A stretch of 64,000 nt of DNA from Plantago major (Eukaryota; Streptophyta; Magnoliopsida; Lamiales; Plantaginaceae): contig CM048840.1 in NCBI GenBank assembly GCA_026545765.1, forward strand, positions 29,082,765 to 29,146,764, written 5' to 3'. Positions 36,456-47,880 of the stretch are shown piece by piece (position 1 is the first letter of the stretch; each line of letters opens with the position of its first letter). The notes below the pieces were generated by a model. The model was not told where the DNA came from. It ran no database searches and worked only from the letters and a program-made list of their open reading frames with translations. A program made the position numbers and the translations under genes.

Positions 36456-38371
36456 TTATCCGCAAGTTTCTTGTGAACTTGTTGTTCTTTCAAAGGTCAA
36501 TGCTACTCCTTTTCCTTTGTCAACTACCCTAGCTTTCTGACCAATGCTATAGATGGTTGAAGAACCATTCTGTTGACTTTTTACAAAGGTCAACCTTTCA
36601 TCACTCTTCTTCAGAGGAGATGAATTACTCGATTGTTCATCAAGTCCAAGTCCACCTTTCTCAGAGGGATCTCTCAGATAGGATTGAACCTCAGTGAGAG
36701 TGTCACTAGCCTTTGCATAAGATTGGAAGGATAGATCTTTCTTTCTGAGTTCTTCATTCTCAGAAAGCAGCTTCATCATTTTCTTAGTAAGTTCATCCAA
36801 GGCTAGTTTGTGAGAATTTTTATTCTCGATATCCGAGATTTCGTAAAGGCTATTTCAGTTCTTGTTCTCGATACTCGTTAGCTCGAAACCTCTTTTCAAG
36901 AGTTTCTTTGCTTTCCTCTAGAATTCGGTTTTGGATTGTGCTTCCGAAATTCTTTCTCATAACGATCCAATTCACTCTTGACCAACCTGATCCTCAATTC
37001 CATCATCACTCTCATAGTACGTAAATTGTGAATTGTTAGTTACCTCATCACCATAAGACACGTTTCAATGTTGGAGATGTCCGGACCAAAGAATCTCAAA
37101 GAACTCCACACATTTCTTTCTTCTTAAGGTCAAGTCAATTACATCGGGTGATTCCACACAATTGGTGATGGTAGGTTTGAGTCATCTGAATCTCCATTTT
37201 CGTAACTGCCTCAAAGTCTAGAGCATCAAGTTGAATTTGAATCTTCTTCCTTTCTTCAGTCAGTAAGGCCCTTTGATTTCTCTTGAAATTTCTTCTGTCC
37301 TTCTTGTCACATGTCTTGAGCTTGTTTAAAGCAGGACAATCTCTCTTGAAGTGACCAGGCTTTTGATAATAGAAGCAGATATCATTTCCTATTTCTGCAG
37401 CTTCAGTACTAACACCTTTCTGAATGGGGGTGTTCAGAGAGTTGTTCACTTGTATGTTCTTGTACTGATGATAGTTTGGGCCAAGATGCTTTTTCAGCTT
37501 TTCTTTAGCTTTTCTTCTCTCAATCTCTTGACTCACAAATTTCTTCATGTGTCTTACTGCAAGAGCATTTTCTTCACTTCTTTGGTATCCTTCTTTTCAG
37601 AAGTACCTTGAGAAACTAGAGCAACACTTTGCAACTTTTCAGCTGTTTGTTCTCTCTAAGTTGTCTCATAGTCTACAGTAGCAAGATGAGAGAAGAGCTC
37701 TACTGGAGTAATATTTGGCATCCCTTGATTGAAATAAAAGAACTTAGTGTGTTCCTAGTTGTGATTGAGACTTCTGACAATAGTCTTAATCTTTTCTGAC
37801 TGGGAGTATCTATTGCTTTCACCAAGTGCAACCATATCACTCATAAGAGTAGTAAATCTGAAATCAAGTTCTTCCAGAGTTTCAGTGGGACCTTGTTTGA
37901 AGTTTTGGAACTTCAATTTAAGAACTTCGAACTTGTTTTCTTTGGTTTTCTCAGTTCCGGCACAAATTTCTTCAATCAATTGCCAGGCAACTTTCGCCGT
38001 TTTAGCACCCCACAGTTTACACTGTATGTGCTCAGGTGTCGATCTGATGATTATATTACGAGCTTGACCATCCAATCTGTGTCTCTTGGCATCTTCAGAT
38101 GTCCAGAGCTCTCGCTTGTCTTCATATATAATGCTTCCACGAGCAACATGACCACTATCACTAGCGACCATGTCCTCGATTCCATCTTCCTTGTCGAGGT
38201 TTTTCTTCCATCGTACACCTCAAGAATTTGTTTGAGTTATTCGATTTTGATAGGCCCTTCATTGATGACATAGATCATCTCATCACTAATGGCCTCCAGA
38301 TGGAGCATCATGTTGTTCTTCCATTTCTCGTAGTTTTCTGGCTTCAGAACGGGTGCATCACTCAGAGACAT
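36456..38371 (-). pseudogene. Copia gag
   Basis: It starts MSLSDAPVLKPENYEKWKNN at 38371, then KLWGAKTAKVAWQLIEEI and TLEELDFRFTTLMSDMV, the UBN2-type copia gag. A zinc knuckle reads CFYYQKPGHFKRDC near 37385-37340; the second Cys of the usual C-x2-C is Tyr, so zinc binding would be impaired. Several frameshifts and stops are present. The distal part (36800-36456) is Ser- and Lys-rich. Confidence 0.82.
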
Positions 38372-38469
38372 ACCTGCACACTTAACACACAAATTATATA
38401 GTCCTCAGAAAGGGACAAAGTTCCTTCACCTATCTGGAATCTAGGTTCAAGTGTAAGGCTTGTGAACCT

Positions 38470-38484
38470 CCGCCTCGATACCAC
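38470..38484 (-). promoter_or_regulatory. Copia primer-binding site
   Basis: On the minus strand it reads gTGGTATCGAGGCGG. This is a slightly changed form of the initiator-Met tRNA site (TGGTATCAGAGC) and directly adjoins the 5' LTR. Confidence 0.75.
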
Positions 38485-39891
38485 TTATGGTCCAGATAAT
38501 GACAAAGTAAAAGACTAGGGGGGGGGGGGGGAATAGTCGTTTAAAACTTTTGTCGATAAACACGCTTCTCGAAACCTGGGGTTTCGATACTTAAATTCAG
38601 AGCGAAGACTTTAAGATAGGTAAGTGCAAACAATAAGTAAGTGTGTGTGCTTTGAAATGTAAATCTGAAAGGTAAATAACACAACAAGTATAGTGGTATC
38701 TGAGGTGGCGTAATCCTCCAACTAATCCACTTGGTCTTCCGAGACCTAGAATTCACTAGAACAGATAATTGAGTTCACCTTACAATAATCCTTATTCTAA
38801 GATTCCTAAACAAATGGTTCCCAACCAAATATTCCCCCTGAGTTATTCCCCAGCTCCTAGAGCTAAGTACTTCCTCTACTCAGATAACCTTGGAGTTATT
38901 CCCTGATTTCCCAAATCAAGTACTTCCTATAATCCTCGCCTTGATGTTGTTGTTTATAAGGTTTGTCAGAGAGGCTTCTCGTATAACTTTTCAGTTATGT
39001 TTTCAGAGAGCCTAATAGAACAAGACTACTTAATACACTTGTTTAGTGGATGGCAGTCTGCTCTTTACTGACCCAAGAAATTGGTGTCCGTTCTGGAGAA
39101 TGAGCTTCAGAAAGGGTATCTGATAGTTCAACTCTTTCACGAATAACAATCTCTTGTTAAGGTTCAGGACAACTTAGAACTACTAGTGATTCTTCAAGCA
39201 ACAGAAAGCTTTCAGAAAGGGTAGTAGGGTGCTTGAGAGAATACTTTGCTTGATGGTAAGTTTGCAAGATAGAGCGTTCTAAGGTATGTTCTTCAAGCAT
39301 CTAAGTGTGTGATATATATAGATAAATTTGAGAGGCGTTTGAATTGTATCCGTTGTGCTCTCTATCAAATTATATCCGTTTATATCTTGAACTATGTACT
39401 CAGAAAGTCACTATCTCATTTTTCAGAGAGGACTGCTTTAAAGATTTCGCCGATGCATTTAATGCATAGTACTGTTCATTGTCCTTTAGTCTCAACGGAT
39501 ACATGAGCCTTTCTGATGGCTTGCATGCTCCATACTCATGATGTCATATGTTCAGAATCATATCCCGAAAATAAGTTAATATACTCAAGAAAGGATTAAG
39601 GATATAGTCTTTCTGAGTTAGACCAAATCTTTGTGTCTTCATAAACCTTGTGCAATCTTCAGTCTTCTAATCTTCAGAAAAGCTCCATTGCTAGGATTGA
39701 TCTTCATGGTCTTCTTGAAATAAAAATTACACTCAGAGACCTATAATCCTAATACAAGATTTACTAGACTAATCATACTCAGTGATTTCCTCTTTTACAA
39801 TGTTCAAGTGAACCAAGAGCACTTAATCACCTTTCTGGCTAAGATAAGAACATGTGATGAGTGATCGAAATACTAACAGATATTCCTAACA
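38485..39891 (-). repeat. Copia 5' LTR
   Basis: It is about 1407 bp and ends CCTAACA on the plus strand (39885-39891). A G-run (about 12-14 G) lies near 38518-38531. This is the full-length LTR of the pair. Confidence 0.88.
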
Positions 39892-40090
39892 TTCTCGATT
39901 CTGCTTCTTCTCGATTTTGCTTCTTCAAGTCTGCTTCTTCTCGATTTTGCTTCTTCAAGTCTGCTTCTTCTCGGTCTGCTTCTTCTCGATTTTGCTTCTT
40001 CTCGGTCTGCTTCTTCTCGATTTTGCTTCTTCAAGTCTGCTTCTTCTCGATTTTGCTTCTTCAAGTCTGCTTCTTCTCGGTCTGCCTCTT
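39892..40090. repeat. 18-bp minisatellite (cttcttctcgattttg / cttcttcaagtctg)
   Basis: About eleven alternating units of TCTGCTTCTTCTCGAT-TTTGCTTCTTCAAG type. The TTCTC within it is the copia target site, and the left remnant tctcggtctgcttcttctc is at 33465-33483. It lies in the presumed 5' leader of the antisense gene of element A. Confidence 0.9.
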
Positions 40091-40165
40091 TTCCTTCAAC
40101 TCTCGGTCCAATCTTCAAAATTCTGGGTGAAAGAAGTTGTGGGGTAAATGAAGGGTAAAAACCCA

Positions 40166-40173
40166 TTTATATA
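40166..40173 (-). promoter_or_regulatory. TATA box of the element A antisense gene
   Basis: On the minus strand the sequence reads acttcTATATAAAtgggttt. It lies 666 bases before the 3' LTR, the same relative place as the minus-strand TATA at 57317-57324 in element B (605 bases before its LTR). Confidence 0.6.
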
Positions 40174-40830
40174 GAAGTAAAATGGGCCGGTTCAACCGGG
40201 CCCACGGGCCGAAGCCCTAGTCCATGCATCAAGACTTGAGTAACCGGTATAAACGGCGAATCGAACCGGAAAAGAGAGGACCAACCGAGAACATGGTTCA
40301 ACCGGATTACAAGAAAAACAAAAGCTCATTTATTACCAACTCGAAAAATTTCACAATTATCTTTTTACTAAGATATTTGGAAACTCAGGGGACGAGGAAG
40401 ATGGATGAATAAACGAGAGCGTTGAAATTATTTTGTGTATGTACAAAAAGTTTGACACAAAAATCGGATCGAAAAAGTTTGACACAAATAAATTATCTCG
40501 GACCTCACTTTGCCGAGTCTCGGTCTCGTTTTAGGCGTGCCCATGTCTCGGACTGAACCAAGAGACAAAGAAATAAGGGAACTAAGAGATGAAGAAGATA
40601 TATGTATATATAGTCCGCAAGAACCAATCAGATGATGCCACGTAAGCGGAGTGACAAAACCCCTTTATGGGCTTGGGCCTGAGAACAAAAATTGGGAACA
40701 TGAAATAGGCCCAGAACAAGAAGCCCATTATGACAAAATCACGACCACTGGAATTGAGATATGTCAGACTCCAACTCGAAAAATTTCACAACTATCTTTT
40801 TACTAAGATACTTGGAAACTGGGGGACTTA

Positions 40831-41568
40831 TGATATGTACCTTTAAGTCCTACTCACGAACTAAGAAGACTTAATCATATTGGGACAATGCCATCAGGGG
40901 AGTCCGACCTCACCGAAATTAAGGGTCCGACTACACCAAAGTCAAGAGGCCGACCCTCTAATACTTGAATTTTTGGGCTCCCAACCTTTGGACTACAATC
41001 CAAGGCCCATCTACTTAAATGGGCCAAGTCCATTAAGGGCCCATGAGCCCAAGTTCTAGTATGGATGAATCCGGATCATACACTTGGCACTCATCCAAGA
41101 GAGTATGATAAACAAGCCTTTGCCTATAAATACAAAGCATTTACTCCTCATAAATGGTAAGCAACTACTTCCGAAAATCTACTCTTGAAGTTTTTAAGTC
41201 CGAGATTGAAAAGTCGACCGACTTATTAACTAGTTGAATCTAAGTACCGGGTTGTCCTAGGCAAACCGGCCCAAAAGGGTCTAACCCCTTATTCTCTTGT
41301 CGCAGATCATCGACGGACACCACCGAGGACCGACAGACGCAACGGAGGACCGACGGACTCAACCTCGGACCACTAACGTGTCTCGGTCCACTTTTTCGTC
41401 CGCACACTTTCCGACCTTTTCGAAGTCACGAATTCAATCAAAGTAAAGGCGACTTGAACCAAGGACTATTTTACTTCCGCTAACTTATATCATCGTTCGA
41501 GCAAGAACTACATCAATCTAGGGCGTCGACAAACTAACTAGTGACTTATCCATTTTTACCCTACATCA
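40831..41568 (+). repeat. Element A 3' LTR
   Basis: It starts TGATATGTACC and ends CTACATCA. It is preceded by the polypurine tract ggaaactgggggac. TATA box at 41125-41132. Confidence 0.95.
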
Positions 41569-41694
41569 CCTATAATAAATCGAACAATCTTCTTCTAACC
41601 AAACCATCTCCTAGCCATGCCAAATCCCCAAATGCTTGAAATCAAAAGGCAATCCCCAAATTGGACCTCAATTCTGTAAATCAATCAACTCAAT

Positions 41695-41965
41695 TCAAAA
41701 TATTACTCGGGACTTGGATACGGTAGGAATACCATTTATTTGTGATTCTTAAATGGCGGGGGTTCATGCAGAGTTAGAGTTTACACTGTCAGCTGAGATA
41801 AGGAAGAATAACCTTGAGCACGTGTTCGTTCTCCACCATCACGTAAATTAGCTAAGTTATTGTTATCATGGCTAAAGTACCTTGCTACTTAGTATAAATA
41901 AAATATAGGTGACTAGGTTGTTGTTCTATATGAGCTTCAATTATAATTTATATCTTTATAGAGAT
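41695..41965. repeat. Dispersed repeat shared with 61450-61755
   Basis: The blocks aggaataccatttatttgtg, gataaggaagaataacctt, gagcacgtgttcgttctc and ggctaaagtaccttg occur in the same order in both places. In the second copy an upstream frame reads GVGVVVKYYSGHI, an RNase H-like start. Non-coding here. Confidence 0.75.
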
Positions 41966-42006
41966 CCCTCACTATTGAAAAGAAAATATGGCAGCACTAT
42001 GTACTA

Positions 42007-42300
42007 CTTCCTCAGTTTCGGGAATAGCTTCCCAATTTGACTTTTTGCAGTCAAACTTTTTCAACTTTGACTACGACGAATTAGCCTTAAATCGCAAATG
42101 TAAAATGTTCAATTTTTTTATATAATGAAACTTTAGGGACTAAATTTTCATTATATAATTTAATTGAACATTCTAAATTTTTATTATATAATTTAATTGA
42201 ACATTTTACATTTGCGGTTTAAGTTTAATTCGTAGGCAAAGTTGGAAAAGTTTGACTGTAAAAAAATCAAATTGGGAAGCTATTCCCGGGATGTAGGAAG
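42007..42300. mobile_element. Stowaway-type MITE with long inverted arms
   Basis: The ends are CTTCCTCAGTTTCGGGAATA and, as the complement of the right end, CTTCCTACATCCCGGGAATA. They are flanked by TA (42005-42006 and 42301-42302). The arms pair over most of the 294 bp (caatttgactttttgcagtc against its complement), so it could fold into a near-continuous hairpin. An internal segment attatataatttaattgaac is duplicated. Confidence 0.85.
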
Positions 42301-44185
42301 TACTACATTATTCCACAATAAATTTTTAAGGGTCATTTTCATAAACATACCTTATTATTTGGTCTAATTACAGATTAGTACCCACTGTTTGAAGTATTAC
42401 AAATGAACCCAAAATGCACATCCGGCGTTGACTCCGGCGAGTACGTTGCACATGATGCTTATGTGTCTCATTAGGTGGCATTTGGCAGCTAAGGAAATAA
42501 AAAACAAAAAAGAGGAAAACAAAATAAAAAATATATATTTATTCTTACATCTTCTTCCCTCTCTTCTTCTTCAACCATCTACTGATCCACCAACTTATTC
42601 CACGCCACCTCCTAATCCGGCCAACCACCACGATCATCACCTCCGACCAACCAACATCTTCCACAAAAATTACATCCATATCCATATATGATTTAAAGTT
42701 TATGGGCTATCTTGAAGGAGAGCCACTCTCATCCCCAACTATTTTTGTGGATTTAGCTTCAAATAATTCTTATTTATCAAAACATACCTTATCAAGCAAA
42801 AGGAAGGTCTTGCCCATTGTTGTTAAATGTTTTCTTCTTACTAAATGCATTCATTGTGATTTCAAATCTGTTAATCATCATTTCCGATTCAATGGGATTA
42901 ATTTTGCTAATTCATTTTAATTAATATATAGATGGTAACTATAATATAACAACTTGAAATTTTTTGAATAGATTTACATGTAAAAGTGTTGTTATTATGA
43001 AAGGATGTTGCATATAAAATGTTTATGAATTTACGTAAAGAATCGAAAAATGATGTTATGGTTTTTGCATTTTCAGTTATTTTGATTCCGATTTTTTTTT
43101 TTTACAGCAAAATGGAGAGTTTGAATTTATGTAATAATCAAATCCCGTAGAAAATCACGTGAACAATTTGTTATCATTTCAAAATGTTGTATATATGCAA
43201 GAATATCATTTTGGTTATTGCACTAATTAGAAATGTAAATTGAATTTATTGTAATTACATACTTTCCATACATACCACATGTACATTCACCTATAAAATC
43301 ACACTTTCAGTGTCTCAAACAATTAGGTATTGAATCAGACTAACAAAAATGACAAAACTTCCATTAGGGTTCAAGAGGAGGGTCATGATCTTCAACAAGG
43401 TTGAGTTCACATCGAAAATCATTCGTTTATCACGTCATCTGCAACTGCACATCATGCTTATGATGTTAATTGACGGTTCACTCTCCGGATTTACCATTTG
43501 GTAACATATTACTATATTACTGTTTCTATAACATACTTGATTTCATGTTTATAAATCCATATTGACCATAGTTCAATCGTTTTGCAGCACCAATTGCTTC
43601 CAAAGGATGTTTCATGACCATGTTTTGCAGCACTAAATGTGTACGGATCTCAGTTTCCTAACCACTACTCTATGGTACGATGAAATGTTTTAATGTCATA
43701 ATTCTCGATACATTCGATTATGTTCTCAGTAACTATCTTTATCATCTCAACCAATCTTCGATTTGATATTACAGTTCGACCATTTTCCCACTGTCCCCGG
43801 AATGCTACTGTTCGTTGGCAAGTATCTTCGGAGTACTCATCCATCGTGCTGAGGTTGATGAATAAACATCATCATCTTATACAACAAGGGAGTCTACAAT
43901 TATATTTACGGGATGGAAAGAGATCTCTATTCTTGACGTTGAAGTTAGATGCTATAGCAACATAATGTATTTCAACTACTTCCGTAACAACAATTCATTC
44001 ACCTTTTGTTTTGTTCCGGTTTATTTAACCATGGCTTATGGATAATCCATCCATTCATCCATCCATCCATCCATATATTATGTAAAGCACAATGGTCTAA
44101 ACCTCACCAGATTAATTCAGTCCTACGTGGAATTTCATGGAATTAGTTGTATTTTAGCCAGTATATATTTTATTGTTATTTTTGG
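42301..44185. other. Intergenic DNA with a partial fold-back copy
   Basis: About 42366-42420 matches an end of the 4159-5124 fold-back element (acccactgtttgaagtatta). Pyrimidine-rich DNA follows at 42540-42690. I saw no credible gene in 42700-44185. A (CATC)n stretch is at about 44047-44073. Confidence 0.5.
44047..44073. repeat. (CATC)n microsatellite
   Basis: Five to six catc units with one interruption. A shorter version (ccattcctccatccatccat) is at about 59830-59850 in the related repeat. Confidence 0.8.
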
Positions 44186-44367
44186 TATGTTGACTACATA
44201 TATAGTTTTTATTCATTCTCATATAACTTTATATACAAAAATCTGAAAAATATTTTGAACATATATTTGAATTCGTCGTGACAAGACGAATCCATAGACA
44301 CTAGTCTTGAATATAATTTATTTTTGGTATGTTGGATGCGTATATAGTTTTTATTCAATGTCATATA
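44186..44367. repeat. 'caagacgaatt' dispersed repeat, left part, split by element B
   Basis: It carries the family blocks (aaatattttgaacatatat, gacaagacgaat). A second unit starts near 44325 and is cut at tttttattcaatgtcatata, then continues at 58834 (atataaatttttatctacaa) after element B. Confidence 0.8.
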
Positions 44368-45272
44368 TGTTGATACGGACATGTGTCCAATCCGTTAAGG
44401 GCGCCATAGAGCGTGTCCTAGAGCGCATCAAGGCTGAAATAGCCAATTCAGTACTAGTCCGACCTTCAAATGGTCCGACCTAAGGGAAACTATTCCAGGT
44501 CAACTAATACTTACAAGTTAACACACCTTCTCAGCTAAGTCTGACCAAGCTAGGTGTACGACTTCCGAACCTGACAAAAGGTCACATGGTCCTTCCAAGT
44601 ACCACAAACTGTCAATCCTAGGATGCCAAATGGACCGGGCGAGAGAATCTCGGACGCCACCATCACATTAAAAACAAACGTATATAACAGAACCACTGAG
44701 ATACTTCCGTGGAACCCTAGGCTCGGACGCCTTGAGTTACCTAAGGGCAGATCCACCAAGCAGAAGAATATTCCGAAGGAGTTACACGGACCCAACGTGC
44801 GGAACAGTATTCTCAGAGGGAAAGGTCCAAACTACCCTCCCAGGCCCAGTAATTAATACTGGATTACTGTTCACTATTGGGCCATGGGCTAAAGGTAGCA
44901 TTGGTGTCCAAATCTGAAGCATACACTTGGCACCATCTTGTGAGTCACTCCATAAGATATGGTATCTATAAATAGAGCACAAGGTCCAAGACCTTAAGGT
45001 AAGCAACAATCCTTAAGTCTGATCAATATCATAACCTTCCTCATAACTATTACATTGAGAGCTACCAACTCTCTCTTGAGTAAAGTCTCTTACCGGATTG
45101 ACATACGCAATCCGGGTAACCCTTTCTAACCCCCCCCCCCCCCCCCACCTAGTCCTTTCAGGTACTCTAGCTCGGACAGGTACCGCTTCGGAGTTCAAGT
45201 GGGAGGCAGGTCCTAGACTAGGTTACTTGTAATAGTTTAGTTAGTTAGTGTTAGAGGTTTCACCCCTCAACA
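44368..45272 (+). repeat. Element B 5' LTR
   Basis: It starts TGTTGATACGGACATG and ends CCCCTCAACA. TATA box TATAAATA at 44967-44974. A run of 17 C lies at 45130-45146, and the right LTR has 20 C at the same place. Confidence 0.95.
44967..44974 (+). promoter_or_regulatory. TATA box of element B LTR promoter
   Basis: TATAAATA in ggtatctataaatagagcac. The right LTR has the changed form tccataaatatag, so the two promoters differ. Confidence 0.7.
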
Positions 45273-45274
45273 TT

Positions 45275-45292
45275 TTGGCGCCGTCTGTGGGA
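45275..45292 (+). promoter_or_regulatory. Primer-binding site of element B
   Basis: TTGGCGCCGTCTGTGGGA, two bases after the LTR and identical to that of element A. Confidence 0.85.
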
Positions 45293-45326
45293 AGCTTTAC
45301 GAAAAGTTTCGCAACTGAGTTAGGCT

Positions 45327-47136
45327 GATGGCAAGAACAAGACGGACAACACGAACTAGTGCTGCGGGCATAGGGACTCCACCACCGCGTCCATGAGGAC
45401 GTCCGCCCACCCGGGGACGAAGGGCCACAGTGGCTGAAAGGAACGTTGGAAGGGGATATCCGAGCGAGGGTCGCACAGCCAGCCCATCCTCAGATGAAGG
45501 AAGAGACGTTCCGCCCAGGGGAGTTCGAAATGTCCCTGAGAACGTTGTACCTGCGGACCATGGAGAGGGGACCATACGAGTTTCTCCGGCAGAAGCTCAA
45601 GGCCCCACTATGGGTCAACAGTTTACTATGCCTGACGGTCGTGTAATCCGGACCAGTGACCTCGGATTAAGTGAGACTCAGTTCGATAGATTGCTCACGA
45701 TAATCCAAGGTTGTCTAGGGTCTAAAAATGCCCATCCTCAACAAGCCACTCCGCCAGTGGCTACTCCGGCTCAAGAAGAGCCAGCCCTATCAAGAAACAG
45801 GCAACGTCCGATCCAACAGAGGTTGGGGAATCAGCTACCCCAAGAGGATCTGCAGAACCTTCTAGATCGGAGAGCATCCGCTTCCCAAATTCAGGGTGAA
45901 GGAAGTCTGAATGGAAGGAGAGACCATCAGGAGGATGATAACAGGTAGCCTAGAGCTCCGCAACAAGCACCTCCGAAAGCCAGGGATCACGTAGCGGAAA
46001 CCATTCCAGTGGTCCGCCTAGATGAACTCCCCGCGGATGTAGCAGTTCATCCAAGGACGGGGGAGATAATGACTGCGGAAGAAATCTATGCTCATCAAAA
46101 GGCTTTGGAGGCCCAGATTCTAAACCTCGGACGCCCGGTAAAGGATCATGAGCAGATAGCTACTAGTGCACCAAACCCTTTATGCGATGAAATCATGAGG
46201 GAAAAGGAAAGGAACTCGGATCAAGTGATTCCAAACTTGGAATACTATTACGGGGATACCTGTCCCGTTGGCCACCTGACAAGGTACAACAGTAAGATGG
46301 ATTCCAAGGGGATGAGTGACAATACGAAAGCTCTCACGTTCTGATCTACTCTCTTTGGAACGGCCATGGATTGGTACACTGCTTTACCAAACAAGTTGAT
46401 AAGGTCATATGCGGACCTCTCCTCCAAGTTTCCGGAATGATTTGGAAAGTCGAAAAGAAGAAAACGTACCGTCGAGCATCTGGCAGAAGTTATACAGAGG
46501 GAGCAAGAGGATCTAAGGACCTTCCTAGATCGCTTTCACGCGGAAGTTCTTCGAGTTGAGCCACACAGTATTAAGGAACGGGTCCGTCACCTGTATGATA
46601 ATACTTTCAACTCAGAGCTACGCAGAAAACTTTCTAGTCAGGAAGTGAGGAGTGAAAAGCATTTGGATGACATATGTGAAGAAGTGATGTATGGAGAGGA
46701 GTACCGACGGAATGTTCCGGTGAGAGCAGGATCCAAGAAGGGAAAGGAGCCAGTAAAACAAGAGCACCGCCCTAATAAGTTTGACCCGAGGAAGGATCAC
46801 AGAGATAAGGGATTCCATAGAGAAGGGAGTCCGCCCAGGAGATACGCGGATTATACCCGTCTCAATAGACCAAGATCCGACATCTTGGCGATTATCATTG
46901 AGAAGAAGCTGGATGTTCAATGGCCAAAGCCCTCTCACAACAACCGGAAGAATAAGAATGCAAAGGGGTACTGCAAGTTCCACAAGTGTCGTGGTCACGA
47001 GACGGACGATTGCATTCAACTCAAAACGGAGGTTGAACATTTGATAAGAGAGGGAAAATTAGAAGAGCACATCTACACGGATGAGCCTTCTAGGCATGAT
47101 AAGACTGAACGAAAAAGGCATGATAGAGCTATATAG
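45327..47136 (+). pseudogene. Element B gag
   Basis: It starts MARTRRTTRTSAAG at 45327. The core at 46009-46640 includes TCPVGHLTRYNSKMDSKG, GTAMDWYTALPNKLIRSY and FLDRFHAEVLRVE. A zinc finger reads YCKFHKCRGHETDDC near 46969-47013, the Tat type. Stops occur near 45395, at 46342-46344 and at 47134-47136. The first two look like CGA to TGA changes. There are also frame changes between 45430 and 46009. This copy has the core that element A lacks. Confidence 0.85.
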
Positions 47137-47157
47137 CTGCCACCTCGTCCTCTGTCC

Positions 47158-47880
47158 TTGTCACCTCCGCCACCCAACCATCCATCTCGCACGAACCGAC
47201 ACCCATACAGGTACGATGATGACGTTGAAATGGAGAACCCTCCATACAGCGGAGTGATCAATGCCATAGCGGGTGGACCAACTGGGGGCGACAGCAGGAA
47301 CGCGAGAGAATGGACAGCTCAGAATCTCCGGAACAATGATAGATCGTATGCTGCTCCAGTAATTCGAGGGACAAATGCTATATACTTTGATGATAGTGAA
47401 ATCCCTCCTCCTACGGCAGGAGGCGAAGATATAGACGATCCAGATGTTCCGATGGTGGTTTCTTTAACCATCGCAACATATCGGGTAAACAAGATCCTGG
47501 TAGATACGGGGAATTCCTCGAACATCATCTCCAAATCGGCAATAGATCAGATGAATCTGGGAGGAATCCGATATGAGAGAGTCAACACCTCCATACTAGG
47601 GTTCGGAGGAGGTACTGTCCGTCCTCTAGGAATTGTCATGCTTCACGTTTCACTCGGGACGCATCCCGCAAGAGTGACACAGCAAGTCCATTTTGTAGTG
47701 GTGGACTGAACTTTCGACTACAATGCCATCTTTGGACGTCCGGGACTCAATCAATTCCGAGTTATTTCCTCCACTCTTCATAATAGGATGAAGTTTCCGA
47801 CCCCTTGCGGCGTTGGAGAGGAAGTGGGGAACATCCGAGAAGCTTGGGAGTGTTACATTATGTCCACGAGGAGAGCATCT
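47158..47880 (+). pseudogene. Element B aspartic protease
   Basis: The signature AGGPTGGDSRNAREWTAQNL is followed by the active site VDTGNSSNIIS near 47500-47530 and FGGGTVRPLGIVML. A TGA at 47707-47709 replaces a position that is likely Trp (VVD-stop-TFDYN). The frame continues as AIFGRPGLNQFRV. Confidence 0.85.

Larger units (their letters stand above)
33484..39891 (-). mobile_element. Ty1/copia retrotransposon nested in element A, RT deleted
   Basis: It is oriented on the minus strand. The 5' LTR is 39891-38485 and the 3' LTR (truncated) is about 34430-33484. The element ends TGTTGG...CCTAACA and has a perfect 5-bp target duplication, TTCTC (33479-33483 and 39892-39896). Gag, protease and integrase are recognisable in order, but the RT and RNase H and about 460 bp of the 3' LTR are missing. 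It sits in a TTCTC-rich minisatellite of element A. Confidence 0.9.
21417..41568 (+). mobile_element. Ty3/gypsy Tat-lineage retrotransposon, element A
   Basis: Two direct LTRs (21417-22153 and 40831-41568) flank a primer-binding site, damaged gag-pol on the plus strand (protease, RT, RNase H, second RNase H, integrase), a 3' region with a minus-strand gene, and a polypurine tract (gaaactgggggactta) before the right LTR. The second RNase H and the antisense gene mark the Tat lineage. Flanking CCAAT/CCTAT are a one-mismatch target duplication. By eye the LTRs differ at roughly 3% of positions. A copia element and a MULE-like fragment are inserted, which explains much of the 20-kb length. Confidence 0.92.

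Noticed and set aside
33488-38490. Copia LTR start placed at TGGTCC
   Set aside because: TGTTGG...CCTAACA with the perfect TTCTC duplication fits better, and the primer site then directly adjoins the LTR.
39861-40166. Repetitive ORFs on both strands (Phe/Ser-rich and Glu/Arg-rich)
   Set aside because: They are translations of the 18-bp minisatellite. Period divisible by three keeps all frames open.
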